Shown in pieces: positions 43,042-52,987 of a stretch of 64,000 nt of DNA (the first letter of the stretch is position 1; each line of letters opens with the position of its first letter). This stretch comes from Brevibacillus sp. DP1.3A (GTDB taxonomy: Bacteria; Bacillota; Bacilli; Brevibacillales; Brevibacillaceae), in assembly GCF_013284245.2 (NCBI RefSeq), contig NZ_CP085876.1, forward strand, positions 6,494,501 through 6,558,500, written 5' to 3'. The position numbers and the translations under genes were made by a program. Under the pieces are notes generated by a model. That model saw only the letters and a list, made by a program, of their open reading frames with translations, had not been told where the DNA came from and ran no database searches.

Positions 43042-44763
43042 CTACTCATGAAAATCGAGTCCTGATCTTACTTCTTTCACATACCCTGCCCGAATTGCGA
43101 AATCTCCGAAGTGCTCGCCTTCCTTACGTTCCTTCGCATACCGATTTAAGATCGGCCGCAGCTCATTCAGTATTTCTGCTTCCCCGATGTTTTCACGATA
43201 CAGCTTGTTCAATCGATTGCCGGAGAAACCGCCGCCCAAATACATGTTGTATTTACCGACAGCCTTCCCAATAAAAGAGATTTCTGCGAGTGCGGGTCTT
43301 GCGCATCCATTTGGGCATCCTGTCATGCGAATGACAATCTCCTCATCGCGCAAACCCGCCTCATCCAAGATCAGCTCGATCTCATCCAGCAGTGTAGGCA
43401 AATAACGCTCTGCCTCAGCCATCGCGAGTCCGCAAGTCGGCAACGAAACACAAGCCATGGAGTTTTTCCGCAGCGCAGAATAGGAAGTTCCATCGGTGAG
43501 CCCGTATGCTTGAATGATCTGTTCAATTTCCGGCTTCTTTTCGCTGGTGACATTCCCAATGAGGAGATTCTGATTCGGCGTCAGGCGGAAATCCCCTGTA
43601 TGCACCTTGGCAATCTCCCGTAGGCCTGACTTCAGGAGGTAGTTGTCCTCGTCTTTTACACGGCCATTCTGAATGAAAAGGGTAAAATGCCAGTTATCGT
43701 CACTCCCTTTCACCCAGCCGTAGCGATCGCCATTATGCTCGAAGTGATAGAGACGTGCCTTCTCCAGCTCCCAGCCCAGTCGTTGCTCCAGTTCATGGAT
43801 AAACCATTCGATACCGCGGTCGTCGATTGTATATTTGAACCGAGCGTGCTTCCTCACCGCGCGATCTCCGTAGTCTCTCTGAATCATGACCGTTTTCTCG
43901 GCGACTTCCAATACTTGCTCCGGTGTGACGAAGCCGATCACCCGCGCCACCTGCGGATACGTTGTGGGATCGCCGTGGGTCATTCCCATTCCGCCTCCGA
44001 CCGCAACGTTGAAGCCCAGCAGTCGCCCTTCCTCATGAATGGTGATAAAGCCCAAATCCTGAGAAAACACGTCAACATCGTTGGCAGGCGGTACGGCGAT
44101 GCCGATCTTAAACTTACGAGGCAAATAGACAGGCCCATAGATCGGTTCTTGCTCTACCCCATCCCGACTGTCGACAACCTTTTCTTCATCCAGCCAGATT
44201 TCATGATAGGCGCGGGTCCGGGGGTCGAGATGATTGCTTATTTTTTTGGCCCATTCGTAAACCTCTTGATGAACTTCCGACTCGTACGGATTCGGATTGC
44301 ACATGACGTTGCGGTTGACGTCCCCACAGGCAGCCAGTGTACTTAACAAGGCTTCGTTAACTTCTTGAATCACCTGCTTCATATTCCACTTAATCACGCC
44401 ATGCAGTTGAAAAGACTGACGAGTCGTCAGGCGAATCGTTCCATTCGCAAACTGCTGGGCGATATCGTCCATCATGAGCCATTGCTCTGGTGTGACAACG
44501 CCACCAGCGGCACGCACACGCACCATAAATTGATAGGCCGGTTCTAGCTTCTGTTTGCTCCGTTCGTTGCGAAGATCCCGGTCATCCTGCATGTAGCTGC
44601 CATGAAATTTCATCAGGCGGTTATCATCCTCAGGGATGGACCCAGAAATCCTGTCTTCCAGCGTTTCCGCCAGACTTCCCCGCAAGTAATCGCTTTTGCG
44701 TTTAATGTCCTCTACATCGCTGTGAGGAGCACTGTTTGGCGAAAGCAAATGATTTTCTGACAT
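43042..44763 (-). CDS. cysI: Sulfite reductase (NADPH) hemoprotein beta subunit
   Basis: A 573-residue siroheme/[4Fe-4S] enzyme reducing sulfite to sulfide. The cluster cysteines are in MACVSLPTCG (Cys438, Cys444) and MTGCPNGCARP (Cys483, Cys487). N-terminal motifs include FHGSYMQDDRD, RTTRQSFQLHG-like IRLTTRQSFQLHGV and NRNVMCNPNP. Start at ATG 44763 follows GAGGGGAG; an upstream ATG without good spacing exists. It is 33 nt after cysJ, as in Bacillus cysJI. Confidence 0.97.
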   Translation of the reverse strand: MSENHLLSPNSAPHSDVEDIKRKSDYLRGSLAETLEDRISGSIPEDDNRLMKFHGSYMQDDRDLRNERSKQKLEPAYQFMVRVRAAGGVVTPEQWLMMDDIAQQFANGTIRLTTRQSFQLHGVIKWNMKQVIQEVNEALLSTLAACGDVNRNVMCNPNPYESEVHQEVYEWAKKISNHLDPRTRAYHEIWLDEEKVVDSRDGVEQEPIYGPVYLPRKFKIGIAVPPANDVDVFSQDLGFITIHEEGRLLGFNVAVGGGMGMTHGDPTTYPQVARVIGFVTPEQVLEVAEKTVMIQRDYGDRAVRKHARFKYTIDDRGIEWFIHELEQRLGWELEKARLYHFEHNGDRYGWVKGSDDNWHFTLFIQNGRVKDEDNYLLKSGLREIAKVHTGDFRLTPNQNLLIGNVTSEKKPEIEQIIQAYGLTDGTSYSALRKNSMACVSLPTCGLAMAEAERYLPTLLDEIELILDEAGLRDEEIVIRMTGCPNGCARPALAEISFIGKAVGKYNMYLGGGFSGNRLNKLYRENIGEAEILNELRPILNRYAKERKEGEHFGDFAIRAGYVKEVRSGLDFHE

Positions 44764-44796
44764 GGTTTCATCTCCCCTCTCATTCTTTCTCAAAAA

Positions 44797-46623
44797 TCAG
44801 TAGACATCTCGCTGATAGCGTTTTTCCTGCTGCATCCGTTTCAAATACGCAACGGCTTCCTCTGAATCGAGTCCGCCCTCTTGTTGGAGAATGGTGACCA
44901 AGGCTGCTTGAACATCATGCGCCATCTTCTTCTCATCTCCGCATACGTATACATGCGCCCCAGCCTGTAGCCATTGGTAAAGCTCCTTGCTCTTCTCAAG
45001 TATCCTGTGCTGAACATACACCTTTTCACTTGTATCTCGAGAGAACGCGACGTCCATATGCGTCAGTACGCCCTGTTTGAGCCAACGCTGCCATTCGAGC
45101 TGATAGAGAAAATCCGTGGAGAAATGCTGGTCGCCAAAGAAAAGCCATGTCTTGCCCGTCGCCCCAAGCTCCTCCCGTTCACCCAGGAAAGCGCGGAATG
45201 GAGCGACACCCGTGCCAGGACCAATCATGATCAACGGGATGTCCGGGTTAACTGGGAGCTTAAAGTTGGGGTTATGCTGCACAAATACTGGCAGCGTATC
45301 ACCCGTCTCCAAACGATCCGCGATATAGCTCGAACAAACGCCGTACCGCTCACGCCCATGAGTTTGATAGTGAACATTGCGAATTGTCAGATGAACTTCG
45401 TCCGGGTAGGACTTTAAGCTGCTTGAGATCGAATAGAGACGCGGCGGCAGCTTTCTAAGGATGGCGACAAATTCTTTGGAAGGCACGCCCTTAAAATCGT
45501 ATTCCTCCACCAGGTCTAGCAAATCTCGATTTCGAACATAATCGCGAAGCTTTTGCTCCTGTCCTTCCGCAAGCAGTTCCTGCAACCCGTTTCCTGATGA
45601 TAGCTTTACTGCTTGTTCCAAGAGAGGCTTGGTGAGAACTGTGATTTCAAAATGGCTGGACAAAGCTTCTTCCAACGTGCGCTCTTCCCCGTTTTTATGA
45701 ATAGGAACGAGCTCTTCTGGCTTCCATCCCATCGTGTCAATCAGCTCACGGACAAGGCCAGGATGATTTTTAGGATAGATCCCCAAACAATCGCCCGGTT
45801 CATACTCGAGATTGGAACCCTCAAGGGAGATTTCCAGATGGCGCGTTTCCTTATCTGATCCCCGTCCGTTCAGATTCACGTTTTCCAAGACCACAGCCTG
45901 AAACGGATTCGACCGGGAATATTCGGTCTGTGACCCTGTTCCGATCACTGCACCGCCCACGATTGCGCTTGCAGCAGCAACCTGAGTTGCCGACGTTTCA
46001 CTGAGAGAAGCCAGGACCTGATTCATCCATTCAGAGACTTGCTCGTCGTAATCCACATCGCAATCAACCCGGGGAGTAAGACGCTTGCCGCCTAGCTCTT
46101 CCAAACGCTTATCGAACTCTTTACCAGTTTGGCAGAATAATTCATAAGAGGTGTCTCCCAATGCCAGCACGGAAAAACGCAGGCCCACCAATTGCGGCGC
46201 TCTTTTGCTGTGCAGGAATTCATGGAAGGAGATGGCGTTGTCCGGTGGTTCACCATCCCCGTGTGTGCTTACCACAACAAGCAGATTTTCAACCTTTTTC
46301 AACGCATTCGTCTTGAAGTCGCTCATGGAGGAAAGAGTTACGTGGAAGCCGTGCTCCTGAAGCTTTCCAGTCAGCACCTTGGCCAACTTTTGGCTGTTCC
46401 CGGACTGAGATCCGAAAAGCACTGTCACCTCTTTGGAAATGACTGGACCATTCGCAACTGAAGCGGCTTGAAACCCAGCGACCATCGGTGCATCCACTTT
46501 GTGAAGAGCTGCAAGATACCCACTCAGCCAAACCTTTTGCACCTCCGAAAACGTGGGCAGCAACCGATTTAGGAGCTCTACTTGTTCCTGACTGAAAGGA
46601 CTGTCTGTCACCTTAAGTACCAA
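44797..46623 (-). CDS. cysJ: Sulfite reductase (NADPH) flavoprotein alpha subunit
   Basis: A 608-residue FMN/FAD diflavin reductase feeding electrons to CysI. It has a flavodoxin domain (VTVLFGSQSGNSQKLAK), FAD-binding RLYSISSS, and NADPH-binding GPGTGVAPFRAFLGER. The N-terminus VLKVTDSPFSQEQVELLNRL matches Bacillus CysJ, which supports TTG 46623 after GAGGTG; a GTG five codons earlier overlaps that site. Upstream AT-rich DNA likely holds the promoter, in Bacillus controlled by CysL, but no operator could be assigned. Confidence 0.96.
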   Translation of the reverse strand: MVLKVTDSPFSQEQVELLNRLLPTFSEVQKVWLSGYLAALHKVDAPMVAGFQAASVANGPVISKEVTVLFGSQSGNSQKLAKVLTGKLQEHGFHVTLSSMSDFKTNALKKVENLLVVVSTHGDGEPPDNAISFHEFLHSKRAPQLVGLRFSVLALGDTSYELFCQTGKEFDKRLEELGGKRLTPRVDCDVDYDEQVSEWMNQVLASLSETSATQVAAASAIVGGAVIGTGSQTEYSRSNPFQAVVLENVNLNGRGSDKETRHLEISLEGSNLEYEPGDCLGIYPKNHPGLVRELIDTMGWKPEELVPIHKNGEERTLEEALSSHFEITVLTKPLLEQAVKLSSGNGLQELLAEGQEQKLRDYVRNRDLLDLVEEYDFKGVPSKEFVAILRKLPPRLYSISSSLKSYPDEVHLTIRNVHYQTHGRERYGVCSSYIADRLETGDTLPVFVQHNPNFKLPVNPDIPLIMIGPGTGVAPFRAFLGEREELGATGKTWLFFGDQHFSTDFLYQLEWQRWLKQGVLTHMDVAFSRDTSEKVYVQHRILEKSKELYQWLQAGAHVYVCGDEKKMAHDVQAALVTILQQEGGLDSEEAVAYLKRMQQEKRYQRDVY

Positions 46624-46762
46624 CGATATACACCTCACACGAGAAAAAATTAATTCCGAGTAATCTTATATGATTATTTACTTTAAGCTACCACAGCGAG
46701 TAGAACCCGAGCAATTGGAATTCGTTATTGTCATCATAAGTTTTTCTAATCATTGGAAAACA

Positions 46763-46797
46763 ACAAAGAGCCCCGGTCCTAAGATAAGGAACCGGGG
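46763..46797 (-). terminator. Terminator overlapping the sensor-kinase 3' end
   Basis: CCCCGGT...ACCGGGG with inner TCCT/AGGA arms. On the minus strand CTCTTTGTTGTTTT follows. The last codons and stop of the kinase gene are inside the stem. The AACAACAAAGAGCCC flank resembles the repeated terminators at 42956 and 54479. Confidence 0.8.
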
Positions 46798-49700
46798 TGT
46801 TTTTCACTCATATTCTTGCTATTCATCTTGCTCCGTACATGAAAAGTTACCTTTGTCCCTGTACCTAACGTACTTTCGATAAGCAATCCTGTTCCGAAGT
46901 GTCGTTTTAATCGCTGATCCGTATTGATCAATCCGACTCCTGAACTGCTATCTGCTTTTCTTTCTAAAAGTCGTTGTACTTGATCTTCCTCCATTCCGAT
47001 CCCATCGTCTTCAACGGTTATTTCTGCATGCGTTTCCTGGACAGAAATCCGAATCTTAATTTCCCCCCCACGAATGCGGTTCATCACACCATGTTTGATC
47101 GCATTTTCAACGAGAGGCTGGATCGTAAGAAAGGGAATTTTTACATCCTCACAGTCATCTATCTCCCAAACAACCTGCAGCCTTTCTTCAAACCGAACCT
47201 TTTCAATATATAGGTAAGAGCGCACCAGACTTAGCTCCGTTTCGATCGGAACAAGCCCGTCCATATCTTCAAATTTGAATTTATTCCTCAAAAAATTACT
47301 GAACTCATACAGCAAATCACGCATCTTATCCAAATTAATGTCACTTAAAGCCGTTACAGCGCTCAACGCATTAAATAAAAAATGAGGCTGGATTTGCGCT
47401 TGCAGCCACGCAGCTTCTAATCGCAGTTGTTCCCGAACGGATTGTTTAATCGTAGTTAACGCCTCAATCCGCGATTTTATTTCCATTCCTTCTACTGGTT
47501 TGGTCACGTAATCGTTGGCTCCCGCTAAAAAACCACTTTGAATATCTTTTGGTTGGCTTCTTGCAGTAAGGAGCAAAACAGGGAGCTCCGTGAGTGTAAA
47601 CCGCTCGCGAATCATTCGTGTCAGCTCATAACCGGACATCTGCGGCATCATAATATCGGAAATAACGAGATCCCATTCCTCTGTATCCAGTATAGCCAGC
47701 GCTTCTTTCCCGCTCGTCACCATTGTTACATCATATTCGTCTGGAGGTAGTATGGCTTCCAGCACCTGAAGGTTAACAGGGTCATCATCCACAATTAATA
47801 GGCGCGGACGATCGCGATTTACTTCTAATAGAGTTGTTGGTTTCGTAGCCGAAGGGATAGGTTGTACGACTTCCGGTTCGAATGAGTGAGAAACAGCCAC
47901 CTCTTCCTCCGCTTCCCCATGTGCCAGCTTTAACGAAAATGTAAATGTTGAGCCTTCCCCTAAGACTGAGGACACATCTAACGTACCTCCATGGAGCTCA
48001 ACCAGCTGCTTGCTTATACTCAGACCTAACCCAAATCCACCTTCAATCATGGTCTCGCTCGAGCTGGCTTGCTCGTACGGACGGAACAGGCGCTTTTGCA
48101 TGTCCTCATCCATTCCAATCCCTGTATCATGAATCACAATAAATGCTCTTCCGTCCTTGGTAAAAGCTTGAATGGAAATGATCCCTTCATTCGTATATTT
48201 CACAGCATTGTGAAGTAAATTGAAAACGATTTGAATCACCCGGTTCTCATCTGCGTGTACGGGAGGAAAATCTTCAGGGATTTGATTTACGATTTTTACA
48301 GACTTTACTTCTGCGTTAAATTGCATCATATCAAGTACCCCGGTCACGATGGGCTGAATCCATATGGCTTTTTTCTGTAGGCGCGGGTTGCCTTCCTGTA
48401 AACTCATCACATCAATCAAATCATTTAATATCAATGTCAGCCGTCGTCCTACAGATAAAACCGTTTCAAGCTCTTTGATGCTCCTTTCCTGCAACAAATG
48501 TCGTTCCCTATTTAAAACGGATTGGGACATGTTCAAAATGCTATGTAGCGGATTTTTAAATTCATGTGAAGTATTGGCCAGAAATTGATCCTTATGGTCA
48601 TTCATTCTTTGCAAGGTTGCAGCAATCTCTTTTGTGTTGGCATGCATGATGAAATAACCCTTAAACCATACAGTGGCTAAGCAACCCATCGAAATAATCA
48701 GATCAAATGGATAGTAAACAAGACTCAAGCCGCTTTCCCGCCAAATTAACGACCAAATAAAATGATGAAGCAACGCAAGAAAAGAAAAAAGCAGTAAAAG
48801 ATTGCTCATGATGTCTTTGATCAATTTTTTAAAGATGGAAATCAACGTGATCACTGCGGCAATACCTATCACTAGAAAATAAACCGGAAAGAGCATCGTC
48901 ACCTGATCAGGGTCTAAAAACAACGTAATGCCAGCAGTCCCAAAATTCATCACCCTGTAAACAGGATACATCCTGCTCCAATAAGGGAGTTCGCGATGAT
49001 TCATACACTCCAACAAAGCGTAGGCCCCAATGACGAGAGCAATATTCGCTAACCGGAAATCCCAATCTATGCCGATGTAAAATAATTGGTGGAACAACTT
49101 CTCATCGTTGCTTAACACGCTAGTAAGCGCTATGCATAATGTCAGCAAAGAAAAATACAGCAGATTCTTTTTCTTATCTCCTAGTAAAAATAAAATAAAC
49201 GCATAAACAGAATGTATGAGAAATATCATAGCTGCCAGAAGCTGCGTAGAAACGGAGACTTTTATTTCCTTTGCAATGGCTTCTTCTGAACCAAATTTAA
49301 TCGATCGAACAATGCCGCTGCTTCGACCATCCACATAATTTGCCGCCTGAATGACGATTTCGATTACGCCATTTTCGTCTGCCGTAAAGGTTGTAGAATA
49401 AGACAGATTCTTCGCAATGTATTCATCCTCCGATTCCGCCACCCGCCCCGATTTCGCAAGCAATCGGCCGTTTACGTATAATTCTGATGCCGTGCGCACG
49501 CTGGGTACACGAATACTATAATTCAGGTCCTTTTCTGGATTTACATACAGACGCAAGCGATAAGAAGCAAATCCATAGGGAGTGGACTTGTCTGCATGCA
49601 AAGCTTCATTCCATCTTCCCGGAACCTGAATAAGCGCTGGCTCCTTCTCGTTTACACCCTGTTGCCGTCTGCCATCCATCAACCATTGGGAGGGATAAAA

Positions 49701-49907
49701 CTCCCACTCTCCATCGAGTAAGAGAGTGTCGCCATCCTCTGCATTCCAATCACGTAAATCAAATTGCCCGTTTTTAATGTCCACTTGTTGATCACGAAAC
49801 GATTCCATCCACAAAATGCGCGCACCGGATAAGATGATGACTAATAGCCCGAGTAATAGTAGGATATGGCTCTTTTTCATTTGGTATTTAGGTGAATGAT
49901 TTGCCAA
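46779..49907 (-). CDS. Hybrid sensor kinase with 7TM sensor, two kinase modules and a receiver
   Basis: A 1042-residue membrane kinase. An N-terminal membrane anchor is followed by an outer beta-rich domain (about 40-215, with LLLDGEWEFYPSQW and VPGRWNE), then about seven membrane segments (235-425). Next come HisKA (NTSHEFKNPLHSI, His448), HATPase (FNLLHNAVKYTNEG, FGLGLSIS), a receiver (LLIVDDDPVN, Asp751 in ISDIMMPQMSG), and a second LytS-type kinase (QIQPHFLFNALSAV, His842) with its own HATPase (PLVENAIKHGVMN, GVGLINTDQRL). This matches the 7TMR-DISM hybrid kinases of Bacillales. TTG 49907 follows AGGAGAGG. No separate response regulator gene is adjacent. Confidence 0.92.
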   Translation of the reverse strand: MANHSPKYQMKKSHILLLLGLLVIILSGARILWMESFRDQQVDIKNGQFDLRDWNAEDGDTLLLDGEWEFYPSQWLMDGRRQQGVNEKEPALIQVPGRWNEALHADKSTPYGFASYRLRLYVNPEKDLNYSIRVPSVRTASELYVNGRLLAKSGRVAESEDEYIAKNLSYSTTFTADENGVIEIVIQAANYVDGRSSGIVRSIKFGSEEAIAKEIKVSVSTQLLAAMIFLIHSVYAFILFLLGDKKKNLLYFSLLTLCIALTSVLSNDEKLFHQLFYIGIDWDFRLANIALVIGAYALLECMNHRELPYWSRMYPVYRVMNFGTAGITLFLDPDQVTMLFPVYFLVIGIAAVITLISIFKKLIKDIMSNLLLLFSFLALLHHFIWSLIWRESGLSLVYYPFDLIISMGCLATVWFKGYFIMHANTKEIAATLQRMNDHKDQFLANTSHEFKNPLHSILNMSQSVLNRERHLLQERSIKELETVLSVGRRLTLILNDLIDVMSLQEGNPRLQKKAIWIQPIVTGVLDMMQFNAEVKSVKIVNQIPEDFPPVHADENRVIQIVFNLLHNAVKYTNEGIISIQAFTKDGRAFIVIHDTGIGMDEDMQKRLFRPYEQASSSETMIEGGFGLGLSISKQLVELHGGTLDVSSVLGEGSTFTFSLKLAHGEAEEEVAVSHSFEPEVVQPIPSATKPTTLLEVNRDRPRLLIVDDDPVNLQVLEAILPPDEYDVTMVTSGKEALAILDTEEWDLVISDIMMPQMSGYELTRMIRERFTLTELPVLLLTARSQPKDIQSGFLAGANDYVTKPVEGMEIKSRIEALTTIKQSVREQLRLEAAWLQAQIQPHFLFNALSAVTALSDINLDKMRDLLYEFSNFLRNKFKFEDMDGLVPIETELSLVRSYLYIEKVRFEERLQVVWEIDDCEDVKIPFLTIQPLVENAIKHGVMNRIRGGEIKIRISVQETHAEITVEDDGIGMEEDQVQRLLERKADSSSGVGLINTDQRLKRHFGTGLLIESTLGTGTKVTFHVRSKMNSKNMSEKHPGSLS

Positions 49908-50215
49908 GAAGTATTCCTCTCCTAGTCATTTTCTTCTATGACATTCAAACAGAATCTATCCACAATTTACCACACAAGGTATGACAGAGAAAGACAGTTG
50001 CCATGGAAAAAGCTACGGTTATCTGAGGAATACCGAAGCTTATCAAACAGTTTCTCTATGAATAGCGACCTATTCCGGTTCCTAATCGCTCCTACCAAGT
50101 CATGTAGTAGCTATTAGGAACTCCTCTCCGCTTGGCAGTGAAAGACCATACGGCCAGTGAAGTAGCGTTACGCCGCAGCATGCCCCTTTTGTTGATTTGC
50201 TTATGATTTTGCTCA
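49908..50215. other. Intergenic region without recognised gene
   Basis: The right-hand start carries the kinase ribosome site. The rest shows no ORF with a ribosome site and no terminator with a T-run. It adjoins the decayed oxidase and may include eroded coding DNA. Confidence 0.4.
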
Positions 50216-51040
50216 CTACTTCCCCACCGGAATACTCTGGGCAAAACGAAACACATTATGCGGATCGTACTTTCGTTTCACCTGCTTCAATCTGGCAAAG
50301 TTCACACCATAATACGCCTCAGGCCAGTTCTTGATCTGCAAATCAGGGAAGTTCACATAATCTCCTACGACAAAGGGACGTAGCGCTCTGCGGAACCTTT
50401 TCACCCACTGGATACTCCTTTGCTGCTCGCTGTCGTTCCTCCATCGCGCCGACAGCTCATAGATCGTCTCTGCCTTTCGATGAGGATAGGCCGTGGCAAT
50501 CGGGGATACCCGGCTCACCGCGCTTCCTGCACCACCTTGTGATGCCCAAAGCAGATCGGAATGCTTCTTCTTATTTGCTACGATCGTCTTCGCCCCACGC
50601 CGTCCCGATGCTACCACCATCTTCACCTGTTTCAGGTTATCGCAGGTAAGGCCATATTTGCGCGACAAAAGTCCAATCCCGCCGCCCAGAGTAAGGCCCG
50701 CAACGCCCACGTCGGGTGCAGTCCGAGCCGGAAGTGCCACACGCTCATTCCACAGCTGCCTGTACACGCGGGCAAGCGGAATGCCCGTCTGTACATGGGC
50801 CACCAAATTCTTGCGATCCACCTTAACTTTATTCATCTCGCTCACATCGATGATAATTCCGCCATTTACAGCAGAAAAGCCTTCATAGCTGTGCCGCCCG
50901 CTCCGCGCCCGCAGCCGTACGCCCCGCTCACGAGCCCATTTGACTGCGTTGATTACATCCTGCGTTCGTCTGCAAAAAACGATGACCCGTGGAAACTTTG
51001 AAAAGCGCCTATTAAACTCCATTCTGGCCGCATTGTATGT
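50216..51040 (-). pseudogene. Decayed FAD-linked oxidase (BBE type) with internal deletion
   Basis: The remaining frame keeps the FAD-binding half of a berberine-bridge-like oxidase (RLRARSGRHSYEGFSAVNGG, VGVAGLTLGGGIGLLSRKYGLTCDNL, SDLLWASQGG) and the C-terminal KRKYDPHNVFRFAQSIP, about 268 codons. Functional relatives are about 440. After WASQGGAG the sequence jumps to IATAYPHRKAETIYELS, so roughly 170 residues of the substrate domain are missing in frame. Upstream of the ATG at 51022 the homology continues (TYNAAR) into two TAG codons, so the N-terminus is also lost. Confidence 0.8.
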
Positions 51041-51102
51041 GTTACACTACTATAAGCAACCAGTTATATGAATATCCATGAATGGCTTCTTGGGGGCAAG
51101 TG

Positions 51103-52038
51103 ATGAAACCATTGATAGTACGGACGATTCCCAGTGGAATCATAACCATCCTTATCTTTTATCTGGATTACTTCCCATTTAACCTTGTCGAAAAATTTCT
51201 CATGTTTGCGGCTTTCGTCATTGTACCTCTAGTGATTTTACTTTTGCGCTATGACGAAAAGAATAAACATCAACGGGGTATTTATGGTGCTATAAATCTG
51301 CTTCAATTTCCCGCAGCGCTTCTCGCCTTAGCCTCTGTAATGGGTAGCAAGACGTGGGGTCTGGGAAGCACACCCCTACCAGGGACCCTCTCGCTCGGGT
51401 GGCTACTGTTCACATTCCTGCTCGGCATCTATGGCCTGACCATTATTGTGAATCGCAAGGGAAGAACAGAGGAAATAGCGATTGGCGCAGGGCTTGTTTA
51501 CTTTTTTATCGGGGGCATTTGGTTCACCCTCTATCAGTTTCAGTTTGACCTCTTCCAGGCTAAGCCCGCAACGCACGCCCTGAGTTCAGTCCACTTTCAT
51601 TTCTCATCTGCCATTGTTCCGATTTTTATCGGTCTATTGGGACGGGTCATGACGAAGAAAAGCTGGTATCCTTGGGTCGTTGCTGTCGATATCATTGGAC
51701 CTGTTCTGATCGCTATCGGTATTATTTTCTCGAAGCCGATTGAGTACATTGGCGTCACCTTGTTCGCTTGTAATATTGCAATTTACACGACTTATCTGCT
51801 TGCTTACTTGAAAAGAGGCTCTTTTCTCAATAAGTCCAACTTCTTTTTAGTCCTTTCCTGCATTGCCTTTTACACGATTGTCGTAGTTTCCATTTCCTAT
51901 CCGTTATTGAAAAACATGTTTTCTTTAACCATACACGATTTCATTCCGATTTACGGATCGCTGCATGCGTTTGGGTTTGTTTTATGTGGGCTGATTGGAT
52001 GGGCGTATAGGATAGATTCTCTTAATTTACGAAAATGA
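51103..52038 (+). CDS. YndJ-like integral membrane protein
   Basis: A 311-residue protein with about nine to ten membrane segments (IITILIFYLDYFPF, FLMFAAFVIVPLVILLL, IGAGLVYFFIGGIWFTLYQF, and a His-rich HALSSVHFHFSSAIVPIFIGLLGR). This fits the YndJ family as I know it, of unknown function. The conserved H-x-H in a membrane helix could bind metal or haem. GGGGGCAAGTG before ATG 51103 sets the start; an ATG seven codons earlier is less well placed. Confidence 0.8.
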   Translation: MKPLIVRTIPSGIITILIFYLDYFPFNLVEKFLMFAAFVIVPLVILLLRYDEKNKHQRGIYGAINLLQFPAALLALASVMGSKTWGLGSTPLPGTLSLGWLLFTFLLGIYGLTIIVNRKGRTEEIAIGAGLVYFFIGGIWFTLYQFQFDLFQAKPATHALSSVHFHFSSAIVPIFIGLLGRVMTKKSWYPWVVAVDIIGPVLIAIGIIFSKPIEYIGVTLFACNIAIYTTYLLAYLKRGSFLNKSNFFLVLSCIAFYTIVVVSISYPLLKNMFSLTIHDFIPIYGSLHAFGFVLCGLIGWAYRIDSLNLRK

Positions 52039-52041
52039 AAA

Positions 52042-52086
52042 AAGGTCATTCCCCCGACCGTTTAGGCCGATGGGGAATAACCTTCT
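52042..52086 (+). terminator. Bidirectional terminator
   Basis: AAGGTcATTCCCC pairs with GGGGAATaACCTT, with A and T runs flanking. It ends the YndJ-like gene and faces the convergent spore-surface-like gene. Confidence 0.8.
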
Positions 52087-52095
52087 TAGATAAAC

Positions 52096-52848
52096 CTATT
52101 CGTCACAACCTACTGTACCTTCAGGAAGAACTGTAATTTGTTGTGTAGCATTAACCAATAACTGTTGTGTTTGTAACACTTTTACAGTAAGATCCAGGAC
52201 AATTTTTTCAGTCAGGCTACTAAACGTTCCCTCCGGTGTTGCTCTAACCGGTGAAAAATCAAGTTCATAGAAGTTGGCAGCTACCAACTCACCAAATGGT
52301 TGTTCGTTGTATTTAACGAGATTTTGGAAGAAATTTTTATCCAAACGTGGAACCTGGCCATCCTTCTCATTGAGGAAAAATGCTTTACTCGCCTCAGAGA
52401 TACCAATAATTGGCCTTGTTAAAAATGTTCTGATGTCAGCAAAACCTGTAAAAGAAACATCCGCAATTGTATCTTGAAGTGCTCCACTACATGCAGCAGA
52501 AGCATATTCAATATTTTTACGAATGAATCCTGCTACAAATAACTTGGCTCTTGTAACATTGAAAAAGTCAGTAGTACCAATACGCTGAAATGCGACAGGA
52601 ACAAGTTTAACCTGATTGAGAAATACATGTTTTACCACTCTCTTAATCTCAGTTGCTGGTGGGTTAAGTGGAATATTTGCTTCTACGACGATTTGAAGTG
52701 TTGGCTCTACAAGTACAACTGGAACTTTAATGGTTGGTACAGCTGCTTGAGAAATGATCGTGGTTGGTTGGACGGTTAATGGAATTTGTTCTTCTGACGA
52801 AAATACTGGACATGCGGGGGTCACTTGATTTGGATTGACATTGCTCAT
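52096..52848 (-). CDS. CsxC-like spore-surface protein
   Basis: A 250-residue protein without signal peptide. Characteristic features are VKVPVVLVEPTLQIVVEANIPL-type strand (TIKVPVVLVEPTLQ, VEANIPLNPPATEIKRV), KLFVAGFIRKNIEYASAAC and LDKNFFQNLVKYNEQPFGELVAANFYELDFSP. These match what I recall as CsxC-family/SPOCS-like spore coat or exosporium proteins of spore formers. The RKNIEYA motif is shared with the next gene, so the two are paralogous partners. Assignment to spores is from family memory. Confidence 0.7.
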   Translation of the reverse strand: MSNVNPNQVTPACPVFSSEEQIPLTVQPTTIISQAAVPTIKVPVVLVEPTLQIVVEANIPLNPPATEIKRVVKHVFLNQVKLVPVAFQRIGTTDFFNVTRAKLFVAGFIRKNIEYASAACSGALQDTIADVSFTGFADIRTFLTRPIIGISEASKAFFLNEKDGQVPRLDKNFFQNLVKYNEQPFGELVAANFYELDFSPVRATPEGTFSSLTEKIVLDLTVKVLQTQQLLVNATQQITVLPEGTVGCDE

Positions 52849-52987
52849 AATTGGAAATCAACTCCAATTTTCAATTTGAGTTTTTTAAACTCGCTATCAC
52901 TATATTCCGCATTCCTTTTTAAGTAAGGGCAATTCTCTTAGACAACATACCCATTTTACATGAATCGGTGTTTGATTCCGTTATTGC

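Noticed and set aside
43687..44346. Plus-strand 219-codon frame inside cysI
   Set aside because: Antisense to CysI; no start signals.
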